From positions 1-64,000 of the forward strand of contig NZ_VTTM01000012.1 of assembly GCF_008364795.1 (NCBI RefSeq): a stretch of DNA of 64,000 bases, given 5' to 3'. The notes beneath the pieces were generated by a model, which saw only the letters and a program-made list of their open reading frames with translations, ran no database searches and was not told where the DNA came from. Below are positions 53,676 to 63,527 of the stretch, piece by piece (within the stretch, counting starts at the first letter, position 1; every line of letters starts with the position of its first letter). This DNA comes from Azospirillum oryzae (GTDB lineage Bacteria > Pseudomonadota > Alphaproteobacteria > Azospirillales > Azospirillaceae). Made by a program: the position numbers and the translations under genes.

Positions 53676-54470
53676 TCAGGCGTTCGCCGGTTCGGTCCTG
53701 TAGGGGGCGAACCAGCCGAGCCCCTCGTCCGTCGTCGTCTTCGGCTTGTATTCGCAGCCGACCCAGCCGCTGTAGCCGATGGCGTCCAGATGCTTGAACA
53801 GGAAGGGATAATTGATCTCGCCGGTGCCCGGTTCGAAGCGGCCGGGGTTGTCGGCCAGCTGGACATGGGCGATGCGGGCGAGGTTGGCCTCGATCGTGCG
53901 GGCCAGATCGCCTTCCATGATCTGCATGTGGTAGATGTCGTACTGCACGTACAGATTGTTGGAACCGACCTTGTCGATCAGGTCCAGCGCCTGTTTCGTG
54001 CGGGTCAGGTAGAAGCCGGGGATGTCGCGGGTGTTGATCGGCTCGATCAGAAGCTTGATCCCGGCGCCGGCCAGCGCGTCGGCGGCATAGGCGAGGTTGC
54101 CGACCAGCGTGCTTTCGGCCGCGGCGGCGTCGGCGCCTTGCGGCAGGATGCCGACGAGGCAGTTGACCTGTTTGCAGCCCAGCGTGCCGGCATAGTCGAT
54201 GGCGCGGGCGACGCCGTCGCGGAATTCCTGGACACGGTCGGGCATGATGGCGATGCCGCGCTCGCCGCCGCCCCAGTTGCCGGCCGGCAGATTGTGCAGG
54301 ACCTGGGTCAGCCCATGCTGGCGCAGCTTCTCGGCCAGCGCGTCGGCGGGGAAATCATAGGGAAACAGGTACTCGACCCCACGGAAGCCGGCATCGGCCG
54401 CCGCGGCGAATCGGTCGAGAAAGGGACGCTCGTTGTAGAGCATCGTCAGGTTGGCGGCGAATTGCACCAT
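53676..54470 (-). CDS. hyi: Hydroxypyruvate isomerase
   Basis: 264 aa TIM-barrel enzyme interconverting hydroxypyruvate and tartronate semialdehyde. I use the ATG at 54470 (MVQFAANLTMLYNERPFLDR); the longer frame to 54647 runs through the divergent promoter. Typical segments are VEYLFPYDFPADALAEKLRQHGLTQVLHNLPAGNWGGGERGIA, LLIEPINTRDIPGFYL, DIYHMQIMEGDLART and IAHVQLADNPGRFEPGTGEINYPFLFKHLDAIGYSGWVGCEYKP, which hold the metal-binding acid and His residues. It heads the hyi-reductase-glycerate kinase group. Glyoxylate carboligase, often next to it, is not in this window. Confidence 0.94.
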   Translation of the reverse strand: MVQFAANLTMLYNERPFLDRFAAAADAGFRGVEYLFPYDFPADALAEKLRQHGLTQVLHNLPAGNWGGGERGIAIMPDRVQEFRDGVARAIDYAGTLGCKQVNCLVGILPQGADAAAAESTLVGNLAYAADALAGAGIKLLIEPINTRDIPGFYLTRTKQALDLIDKVGSNNLYVQYDIYHMQIMEGDLARTIEANLARIAHVQLADNPGRFEPGTGEINYPFLFKHLDAIGYSGWVGCEYKPKTTTDEGLGWFAPYRTEPANA

Positions 54471-54637
54471 GACCGAACTCCCGGTTACGCGAATTGGCCG
54501 CCGCGGATGGAGGGGCGGCCCTTGGGAAGGGAGCTTGACCGCCGCGCAGGCCCTTGAGCCAGTTCGCCGAACGGCTTTTTCACACAGCGGAAAGCGGGGT
54601 GCGCGAACGATCCCGTTGAGGGCGGTCACGGAACTCA

Positions 54638-56814
<2,177 letters not shown>

Positions 56815-56822
56815 CGGCAACG

Positions 56823-56863
56823 CGCCCTCTCCCCACAGCCATGGCGGGAATGAGGGCGTCTTT
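56823..56863 (+). terminator. Possible terminator after fadH
   Basis: CGCCCTC (56823-56829) pairs with GAGGGCG (56852-56858) around a 22-base loop that also holds a few inner pairs. A short T-rich TCTTTG follows. The long loop lowers confidence. Confidence 0.35.
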
Positions 56864-56902
56864 GTCACACCCGTGGGCGGACGCATCACGAGCGAAATTG
56901 CT

Positions 56903-56935
56903 TGCCGTTACAGCTGATATATTAGTATTCTTAGG
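56903..56935 (+). promoter_or_regulatory. Promoter and candidate operator of the GntR-type gene
   Basis: A -35-like TTGCCG (56903-56908) lies 17 bases before a -10-like TATTCT (56926-56931). Overlapping the -10 is the AT-rich near-palindrome TGATATATTAGTATTC (56915-56930). A close copy occurs at the same distance from a TTGC in the TRAP promoter (59945-59976). It ends 27 bases before the GntR start. Confidence 0.55.
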
Positions 56936-56962
56936 CATGTGCTTCTGAGGAGGCTGGACGCC

Positions 56963-57787
56963 ATGCCATCGGGCAACCCGCCGGCCAAAACCGGTTCCAT
57001 CGCGGCCCCCCCGCCATCAACGACGCCGACCTTGTCGGCCAAGGCCGCTCCGCTCCTGAGCCGCCCGCCGGCACGCCGGGACATGCGGCGCGGTCCGACC
57101 GCCGCCGACGCCATCCACCGCGACCTGCGGGCGGAGATCGTGTCGCTGAAACGCAAGCCGGGCGAGCCCATCGCCGAGAAGCAGATCGCCGAGGCCTATG
57201 GCGTCAGCCGCACGCCGGTGCGCGAGGCGGTGCTGCGGCTGGCGGACGAGGGGCTGATCGAGATTTTCCCGCAGTCCGGCACCTTCGTCGCCCGCATACC
57301 CTTGGGCGCCCTGCCGGAAGCCGGGGTGATCCGCAAGGTGCTGGAGCGGGCGACCGTTCGCTTCGCCGCCGAACGGGCCACCCGCAGCCAGATCGCAGCA
57401 TTGCACGCCTGCCTGGAACAGCAGCGCGAAGTCGATGCGGAGGGCGACGCCGACGGCTTCCATCAGGCTGACGAAGCTTTCCACGCCCAGATCACCGAGA
57501 TGGCGGGCTATCCCGGCTTCTGGGGCATCATCCAGCAGGCCAAGGTCCAGCTCGACCGCTGCCGTCGCCTGACTCTGCCGGTTCCCGGCCGCATGCGCAC
57601 GGTGATCGCCGAGCATGAGGCCATCGTCGAGGCCATCGCCGGCCACGACCCCGACCGAGCGGAACAGAGCCTGATCCGCCATCTCGACAATCTGCAGATC
57701 ACGGTGGACGACGTGCGCAACGCCGCCCCGCTCTATTTCTCCGGCAGCCTGACCGACGGGACCGCCCTTTCCGATGGAGCACCCTGA
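56963..57787 (+). CDS. GntR-family regulator (FadR/FCD type)
   Basis: 274 aa from the ATG at 56963, with GAGGAGG upstream. A ~45-residue Pro/Ala-rich leader precedes the winged helix (AADAIHRDLRAEIVSLKRKPGEPIAEKQIAEAYGVSRTPVREAVLRLADEGLIEIFPQSGTFVARI). An all-helical FCD domain follows, with ligand/metal-type residues in DADGFHQADEAFHAQITEMAGYPGFWGII and AEHEAIVEAIAGHDPDRAEQSLIRHLDN. Such regulators are released from DNA by organic acids or sugar acids. Its stop overlaps the oxidoreductase start (TGATG). The shared site with the TRAP promoter makes it the probable controller of 57-63 kb. Confidence 0.94.
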   Translation: MPSGNPPAKTGSIAAPPPSTTPTLSAKAAPLLSRPPARRDMRRGPTAADAIHRDLRAEIVSLKRKPGEPIAEKQIAEAYGVSRTPVREAVLRLADEGLIEIFPQSGTFVARIPLGALPEAGVIRKVLERATVRFAAERATRSQIAALHACLEQQREVDAEGDADGFHQADEAFHAQITEMAGYPGFWGIIQQAKVQLDRCRRLTLPVPGRMRTVIAEHEAIVEAIAGHDPDRAEQSLIRHLDNLQITVDDVRNAAPLYFSGSLTDGTALSDGAP

Positions 57788-58833
57788 TGATGAGCAAGGT
57801 CAGCCGCCGCGTCGGCGTCATCGGGTTGGGCATGGCGTCGGCCCCGCATGCGCAGAGCCTGATCGATCTGGCTGGCCGGGTGGAGGTGGCGGGCTGCTTC
57901 AGCCCGTCGGCCGAACGCCGCGCCGCCTTCGCCGCCCGCCACAGTCTGCCGGTGGTTGACCGGCTGGAGGCGCTGCTGGAGGATCCGGCGTTGTCGGCCG
58001 TCCTGCTGCTGACCCCGCCCGACACCCATGCCGAACTGGTGGCGCGCTGCGCCGCCGCCGGCAAGCATGTACTGCTGGAAAAACCGTTGGACGCCACCCC
58101 GGAAGGGGCGCGGGCGGTGGTCTCCGCGATGGAGGCGGCCGGGCTGACGCTGGGCGTCATGCTGCAGCACCGCTTCCGGGCGTCGGTGGAACGGCTGGCC
58201 GGGCTGATGCGCCACGGTGCGCTGGGCCGGCCGCTGACGGCGGCGGTTTCGGTGCGCTGGTGGCGCGACGCCGCCTATTACGCCCAACCCGGCCGCGGCA
58301 AGAGGGCGCGCGACGGCGGCGGCGTGCTGCTGACCCAGGCGATCCACACGCTGGACGCCTTCGTCAGCCTGCTCGGCCTGCCGGACCGGGTCGCGGGCTT
58401 TGCCGCGACGAGCGTTTTGCGCAAATCGGACATGGACACGGAGGATGTGGTTGCCATGGCCCTGCGCTACGGCAACGGCATGCTGGCGACCGTGAATGCC
58501 ACCACCGCCGTCTATCCCGGCTATCCGGAGCGGATCGAGATCGCGGGGTCCGATGGCTCCGCCGTTCTGGCCGGCGACCGTCTGGAGGTGCAACTGGTCA
58601 ATGGCGAGCGCATCACCGCCGGCGCGGACGGCGCCACGCTGGGCGGCGGGGCCGACCCGATGGCCTTCTCCCACCAGCATCACCGCGCGGTGCTGTCCGA
58701 TTTCCTCGACGCGCTGGACGAAGGACGCCGGCCGCGGGTGGACGGGCGCGAAGCGCTGAAGGTGCACCGGCTGATCGAGGCGATGCTGGAGGCGTCCGGC
58801 AGCGGCGGAAGCGTGGAGGTCGGTACTTCCTGA
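57787..58833 (+). CDS. Gfo/Idh/MocA-family oxidoreductase
   Basis: 348 aa NAD(P)-dependent dehydrogenase of sugars, inositols or sugar acids. The Rossmann start RRVGVIGLGMASAPHAQSLIDLAGRVEVAGCFSPSAERRAAFA is followed by the family markers AVLLLTPPDTHAELVARCAAAGKHVLLEKPLDATPEGARAVV, which carry the EKP lysine. The second domain holds LGVMLQHRFRASVERL and GGVLLTQAIHTLDAFVSLLGLP, with the typical His. Translation is coupled to the GntR-type gene (TGATG overlap; a second ATG lies three bases later). It is likely a step in use of the compound imported by the TRAP system. Confidence 0.93.
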   Translation: MMSKVSRRVGVIGLGMASAPHAQSLIDLAGRVEVAGCFSPSAERRAAFAARHSLPVVDRLEALLEDPALSAVLLLTPPDTHAELVARCAAAGKHVLLEKPLDATPEGARAVVSAMEAAGLTLGVMLQHRFRASVERLAGLMRHGALGRPLTAAVSVRWWRDAAYYAQPGRGKRARDGGGVLLTQAIHTLDAFVSLLGLPDRVAGFAATSVLRKSDMDTEDVVAMALRYGNGMLATVNATTAVYPGYPERIEIAGSDGSAVLAGDRLEVQLVNGERITAGADGATLGGGADPMAFSHQHHRAVLSDFLDALDEGRRPRVDGREALKVHRLIEAMLEASGSGGSVEVGTS

Positions 58834-59099
58834 TCGTCATTCCCCATCGCGGTTCCGGAGGTCGCAAGCGCGGCCTTGCGGAATCCACCACTTTGGCGTA
58901 AAGCGCCAGAACCAGGCCGGGCCCCTCTGGCAACCGTCACCGGTTGCGATGTCGGACTGGGAAGACAAGGAGCGGCCCGCGCCTCGTGCCCCTGACCGGG
59001 GGCTTTCCGTCCGATGCCTTCGGCGCGGCCCGACCGGTCAGCAGACTCCCGCGCGGCCTCTCCTCCGACACTGATCGTGATGCGAGGACTTGTGCCCAA

Positions 59100-59741
59100 A
59101 TGACGGAACTATTCACCACGGATGCGCTCTTTGCGCTGCTCCAGGTCATCATGATCGATCTGGTGCTGGCCGGCGACAACGCCATCGTCATCGGTCTGGC
59201 CGCCGCCGGATTGCCGCGGGAACAACGCGGCAAGGCAATCCTGATCGGCATCCTGGCCGCCACCGTGCTGCGCATCGCTTTCGCGGCGGTCACCACCCAG
59301 CTTCTCCAGATCATCGGGCTGCTGCTGGCCGGTGGTGTGCTGCTGCTGTGGGTCTGCTGGAAGATGTGGCGCGAACTGCGGCAGTCCCATGAGGAGGACG
59401 AGGCGGTCGAGGCGCTGGAGGACGATGGCGGGGCCGAAGCCTCCGGGCCGCGGAAGACCCTCGGTCAGGCGGTCTGGCAGATCGTGGTCGCCGACGTGTC
59501 GATGTCGCTCGACAATGTTCTGGCCGTCGCCGGTGCGGCGCGCGAACATCTGGGGGTGCTGGTCATCGGCCTGACACTGTCCATCGCCCTGATGGGTCTC
59601 GCCGCCAGCGTCATCGCCAGAGTCCTACACAAGCACCGCTGGCTGGCCTATGTCGGTCTTTCCATCATCCTCTACGTCGCCCTGCACATGATCTACCGCG
59701 GCGCCATGGAGGTGTGGCCCCTGGTGAACGGTCACGCCTGA
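59100..59741 (+). CDS. TerC/YjbE-family integral membrane protein
   Basis: 213 aa from the ATG at 59100 (MTELFTTDALFALLQVIMID); the in-frame stretch upstream is not coding-like. The twin signatures of the TerC family are present: DLVLAGDNAIVIGLAAAGLP near the N-terminus and ADVSMSLDNVLAVAGAA in the second half, each with an Asp inside a membrane helix. About seven hydrophobic segments are visible, split by an acidic loop (SHEEDEAVEALEDDGGAEA). Relatives export manganese or calcium or act in metal homeostasis. I looked for a yybP-ykoY leader and did not find one. It separates the GntR and TRAP operons and may be unrelated to them. Confidence 0.92.
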   Translation: MTELFTTDALFALLQVIMIDLVLAGDNAIVIGLAAAGLPREQRGKAILIGILAATVLRIAFAAVTTQLLQIIGLLLAGGVLLLWVCWKMWRELRQSHEEDEAVEALEDDGGAEASGPRKTLGQAVWQIVVADVSMSLDNVLAVAGAAREHLGVLVIGLTLSIALMGLAASVIARVLHKHRWLAYVGLSIILYVALHMIYRGAMEVWPLVNGHA

Positions 59742-60260
59742 TCGGCCAAGGGGGGCTCCGGACGCCGCTTTCGGGCGAGTGGGGGAAATGGCTGCGGCGA
59801 GAGCTGAGGCGGAATGTCGCGCCATCCCCCTGCGGCAATCCGTGCGCTGTCTGAAACAGCGTTTCCGCGCTTACATTGCCCCTCTCGCCGCCAATCCGAT
59901 TGAGTTAAAGTCCAAATGGTAGTTGCCGCTTTGAACTTTCAGGGTTGCGCGCAGATTGATATACTAATATCTTAAGCGACGAGAACAGGGCGCCGCAGCC
60001 AAGCGGGGGCCGGATATGGATGGGGGCGAGGGCAAGGCCGGCGGCGGCCAAGTGCGACTTCCCGGTCGCATGGTCCGATCGCAGCGCTGCGAAAGCCGGG
60101 CGTCGCAATGGCCTCTCACCCATTCCCCGCCTGCCGCCGGTCCCCAATTCGTCCAGTCACGTGCGGGCGGTCTGCCGCCCGCCAGGTAAAACCGGAAACA
60201 CCAGAACAAAAGAGGCCGGATTGCCTAAGGCTCCGGCTCCGTAATCAGGAGGAGATCCTA
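59742..60260. other. Long leader region of the TRAP operon
   Basis: About 519 bases without a supportable gene; frames across it are antisense or low-complexity. It holds the promoter/operator at 59945-59976, leaving a transcript leader of some 180 bases before dctP, and a clear ribosome site (GGAGGAG) at about 60248-60254. Such a long leader could contain a structured element; I recognise none. Confidence 0.5.
59945..59976 (+). promoter_or_regulatory. Promoter and candidate operator of the TRAP operon
   Basis: TTGCGC (59945-59950) is followed after 17 bases by TATCTT (59968-59973). Across the -10 lies TGATATACTAATATCTTAAG (59957-59976), whose core GATAT-ACTA-ATATC is a perfect inverted repeat. 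TTGC and TGATATA are 12 bases apart, exactly as at 56903/56915 upstream of the GntR-type gene. Binding by that regulator is inferred. Confidence 0.6.
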
Positions 60261-61265
60261 ATGAAGTTTGGTCTGACTTCGATCCGCACTGCGATGCTGA
60301 CCGCCTGTGCGATCTGCGGCATCCTGGCCGCCCCCATGCTGTCGGCGCCGGCCGATGCGCGCGACTTCCGATCCGCCGACATCCACCCGACCGACTACCC
60401 GACCGTCGAAGCGGTGCGCTATGTCGGCAAGCTGGTGGCCGAGCGCAGCAACGGCAAGCTGGGCGTCAAGGTGTTTCCGAACGGCGCCCTGGGGACCGAG
60501 AAGGACACCATCGAGCAGCTTAAGATCGGTGCGCTGGAGATGATGCGCATCAACGTGGCGCCGCTGAACAACGTGGTGCCGGAGACGATGGTCACCGCGC
60601 TGCCGTTCATCTTCCGCGACACCGGCCACATGCGCCGCGTCCTGGACGGCCCGATCGGTGATGAAATCCTGGCGGCGATGGAAAGCCAGGGCATGATCGG
60701 GCTGGCCTTCTACGACAGCGGTTCGCGCAGCATGTATTCGGCCGCCAAGCCCTACAAGACGCTGGCCGACATGAAGGGCGCCAAGATCCGCGTCCAGCAG
60801 TCGGACCTGTTCGTCGCCATGATCCAGGCGCTGGGCGCCAACGCCACGCCGATGCCCTTCGGCGAGGTCTACACCGCGCTGAAGACCGGCATCGTCGACG
60901 CCGCCGAGAACAACTACCCGTCCTATGAATCCTCGCGCCACTTCGAGGCGGCCAAGTACTTCACCCTGACCGAACACGCGATGGCGCCGGAAGTGCTGGT
61001 CTTCTCCAAGGTCGCCTGGGACCGCCTGTCGAAGGACGATCAGGCACTGATCCGCAAGGCCGCCAAGGATTCGGTGCCCTACATGCGCAAGCTGTGGGAC
61101 GAGCGCGAGCTGAAGTCCAAGGAGATCGTCACCCAGGCCGGTGCCCAGATCGTCGAGGTGACGAACAAGCAGGAATTCATCGACGCGATGAAGCCGGTCT
61201 ACGCCCAGTTCGCGAACACGCCGAAGCTGCAGAGCCTCGTCCAGCGCGTCCAGGAAACCAAGTGA
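60261..61265 (+). CDS. dctP: TRAP transporter solute-binding protein (DctP family)
   Basis: 334 aa periplasmic binding protein that captures the substrate for the TRAP permease. The signal peptide is MLTACAICGILAAPMLSAPADA. The mature domain begins RDFRSADIHPTDYPTVEAVRYVGKLVAERSNGKLGVKVFPNGALGTEKDTIEQLKIGALEMMRINVAP. Conserved segments include YDSGSRSMYSAAKPYKTLADMKGAKIRVQQSD, with the Arg that binds the carboxylate in DctP proteins, and GEVYTALKTGIVDAAENNYPSYESSRHFEAAKYF. The ATG is preceded by GGAGGAG. It is the first gene of a dctP-dctQ-dctM operon. Substrate is probably an organic or sugar acid. Confidence 0.95.
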   Translation: MKFGLTSIRTAMLTACAICGILAAPMLSAPADARDFRSADIHPTDYPTVEAVRYVGKLVAERSNGKLGVKVFPNGALGTEKDTIEQLKIGALEMMRINVAPLNNVVPETMVTALPFIFRDTGHMRRVLDGPIGDEILAAMESQGMIGLAFYDSGSRSMYSAAKPYKTLADMKGAKIRVQQSDLFVAMIQALGANATPMPFGEVYTALKTGIVDAAENNYPSYESSRHFEAAKYFTLTEHAMAPEVLVFSKVAWDRLSKDDQALIRKAAKDSVPYMRKLWDERELKSKEIVTQAGAQIVEVTNKQEFIDAMKPVYAQFANTPKLQSLVQRVQETK

Positions 61266-61350
61266 CGACTTTTCGGTAACGCCAAGAAGGGGTGGCTTCG
61301 CGGCTTCGTCCCGGGTGGGACGAGCCGCGCCATCCGAGGGGAGCCGCAGC

Positions 61351-61890
61351 ATGGATATCGAGCTGCAAGCAATGGACGTCAGCCCGCCGCATGCGGCCGG
61401 CTGGTTGACCCGCATGAATGCGGTGCTGGCCAAGACCGGCATGTATGTCGCCATCATCGGCCTGATGATGATCGTGTGCGTCGTCTTCTATCAGGTGTTC
61501 GGCCGCTACGTGCTGAACAGCTCGCCGACCTGGGCGGAAAGCCTTGCCATCGTGCTGGTGCTCTACGTCACGCTGATCGGCGCCGCCGTCGGCGTCCGCG
61601 ATGCCGGCCATATCGGGCTGGAGTCGCTGCTGGTGATGCTGTCGGACAGCGCGCGCCGCAAGATGGACGTCCTGATCTATGCCCTGGTCGGCATCTTCGG
61701 CGGCTGCATGGCCTACAACGGCTGGATCCTGGGCAGCTCGGTCGCCTCCTACACCATTCCGAACCTTCATATCTCCGAAGCCGTGCGGTACGTGCCGCTG
61801 GTGCTGTCGGGCGTGCTGATCGTCCTGTTTTCCATCGAGCATATCGTCGCCATCGTGCGCGGCGAGGAGGTCAAGCCGTCATGGAACTGA
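61351..61890 (+). CDS. dctQ: TRAP transporter small permease (DctQ family)
   Basis: 179 aa with four membrane helices, starting MDIELQAMDVSPPHAAGWLTR (AGGGGAG upstream). Typical DctQ features are GLMMIVCVVFYQVFGRYVLNSSPTWAESLAIVLVLYVTLIGAAVGVRDAGHIGLESLL. The small subunit scaffolds the large permease and is needed for transport. Its last 10 bases overlap the start of dctM, so the two are translationally coupled. It follows dctP by 85 bases. Confidence 0.94.
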   Translation: MDIELQAMDVSPPHAAGWLTRMNAVLAKTGMYVAIIGLMMIVCVVFYQVFGRYVLNSSPTWAESLAIVLVLYVTLIGAAVGVRDAGHIGLESLLVMLSDSARRKMDVLIYALVGIFGGCMAYNGWILGSSVASYTIPNLHISEAVRYVPLVLSGVLIVLFSIEHIVAIVRGEEVKPSWN

Positions 61891-63164
61891 CCATCCTGTC
61901 CATCACCTTCTTCGGCTTCCTCATCCTCGGCATTCCGGTCGCCTTCGCCATCGGCCTGTCGGCGCTCTGCACCATCCTCTATGAAGGCCTGCCCGTCGCG
62001 GTGGTCTTCCAGCAGATGATGTCGGGCATGAACGTCTTCTCGTTCCTGGCCATTCCCTTCTTCGTCTTCTCGGGCGAGCTGATGCTGCACGGCGGCGTCG
62101 CCGACAAGATCGTCGCCGCGGCCAAGAGCATGGTCGGCCATATCCGCGGCGGCCTGGGCATGTCCAACGTCGTGGCCTGCACGCTGTTCGGCGGCGTCGC
62201 CGGCTCGCCCGTCGCCGACGTGTCGGCCATGGGCGCCGTCATGATCCCGATGATGAAGCGGGAAGGCTACCACGCCGACTATGCGGTCAACGTCACCACC
62301 CATGCGGCACTCGTCGGCGCGCTGATGCCGACCAGCCACAACATGATCATCTATGCGCTGGCCGCCGGCGGAAAGGCGTCCATCGGGGCGCTGATCGCCG
62401 CGGGTCTGATGCCGGCGCTGCTGCTGATGGTGTGCAACCTGGGTGCGGCCTACTATGTCGCGGTTAAGCGCGGCTATCCCAAGGGGACCTTCCCCGGCTG
62501 GGACATCCTGGCGCACTCCTTCGCCGCCGCCCTGCCGGGCCTGCTGATCGTCGTCATCATCCTGGCCGGCATCACCACCGGCGTGTTCACCGCGACCGAG
62601 TCGGCCTCGGTGGCCGTGATCTACGCGCTGCTGCTGACCACCTTCGTCTACCGCACGCTGAGCTGGGAGAAGTTCCTGGCCGCCGCCGCCAAGACGGTGA
62701 AGACCACCGGCGTGGTGCTGCTGCTGATCGGCGTGTCGACGATGTTCCAGTACCTCATGGGTCTCTATGAGGTGGCGGACATGACCGGCGAGCTTCTGGC
62801 CGGCGTGTCGACCAATCCGATCGTCATCTTCCTGCTGATCAACATCATCCTGTTCCTGCTGGGCACCTTCATGGACATGGCCAGCACCATCCTGATCTGC
62901 ACGCCGATCTTCCTGCCGATCGCCATGCAGTACGGAATGGACCCGGTGCAGTTCGGCATCGTCATGCTGATCAACTGTGCCCTTGGCCTGAACACCCCGC
63001 CGGTCGGCACCACCCAGTTCATCGGCTGCGCCATTGGCGGCGTGTCGGTGGGCGAGGTGATGCGCTCCATCACGCCCTTCTACGGGGCGCTGTTCGTGGC
63101 GCTGCTGCTGGTCACCTATGTCCCGGCCTTCTCACTGTGGCTGCCGCGCATGCTGATGCATTGA
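61881..63164 (+). CDS. dctM: TRAP transporter large permease (DctM family)
   Basis: 427 aa, about twelve membrane helices, the ion-coupled substrate channel of the TRAP system. The ATG at 61881 (MELTILSITFFGFLILGIPVAFAIG) lies in GGCGAGGAGG context and overlaps dctQ by 10 bases. Conserved stretches are FFVFSGELMLHGGVADKIVAAAKSMVGHIRGGLGMSNVVACTLFGGVAGSPVADVSAMGAVMIP, TATESASVAVIYALLLTTFVYRTLSW, FMDMASTILICTPIFLPIA and CALGLNTPPVGTTQFIGCAIGG. A terminator follows within 45 bases, ending the operon. Confidence 0.96.
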   Translation: MELTILSITFFGFLILGIPVAFAIGLSALCTILYEGLPVAVVFQQMMSGMNVFSFLAIPFFVFSGELMLHGGVADKIVAAAKSMVGHIRGGLGMSNVVACTLFGGVAGSPVADVSAMGAVMIPMMKREGYHADYAVNVTTHAALVGALMPTSHNMIIYALAAGGKASIGALIAAGLMPALLLMVCNLGAAYYVAVKRGYPKGTFPGWDILAHSFAAALPGLLIVVIILAGITTGVFTATESASVAVIYALLLTTFVYRTLSWEKFLAAAAKTVKTTGVVLLLIGVSTMFQYLMGLYEVADMTGELLAGVSTNPIVIFLLINIILFLLGTFMDMASTILICTPIFLPIAMQYGMDPVQFGIVMLINCALGLNTPPVGTTQFIGCAIGGVSVGEVMRSITPFYGALFVALLLVTYVPAFSLWLPRMLMH

Positions 63165-63527
63165 GAGGGAGCGGGTTCAGGGTCTCCTGAACGACTTCTC
63201 TCCTGGACTGGGCCATCGGGATCCTCCCGGTGGCCCAATTTTTTTGTGCATCGGGCCGCACCTATCCCGAATTGGAGGTAATCGAGCAGGAGACTCCCCA
63301 GTTCGGGAAAAAGAGTGGCAAGCCGACGCAACAGGCCGGACCAGCCGGATGGCGTCGAAATCGATAGCGACTGTACTGCTTGCGCTTCCGGAGAGAAAAA
63401 GGTCGCCCAGCCGGGGCCGATGCTTCCCAAGGAATGATCGGCTTATTGGACGTTGTTCTGTGGACATGATCCCGTACATCACAGACCAGCAAAACGATTT
63501 CCAACTACTCCCCAGAAAGGGGCTTTC
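63165..63527. other. Intergenic stretch after the TRAP operon
   Basis: About 363 bases. The left part has the dctM terminator. The remainder is AT-richer than average from about 63470 and should hold the promoter of the DUF4347 gene, though no clean -35/-10 pair stands out. A ribosome site AAAGGGG precedes the start at 63528. Confidence 0.5.
63209..63246 (+). terminator. Intrinsic terminator of the TRAP operon
   Basis: TGGGCCATCGGG and CCCGGTGGCCCA pair over 12 bases (one G-T type wobble) with loop ATCCT, followed by AATTTTTTTG, a run of seven T. A textbook Rho-independent terminator directly after dctM. Confidence 0.88.

Noticed and set aside
58834-59099. Possible yybP-ykoY manganese riboswitch before the TerC-family gene
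   Set aside because: Related genes can carry this leader, but I could not find its conserved loop sequences or a convincing paired structure here.
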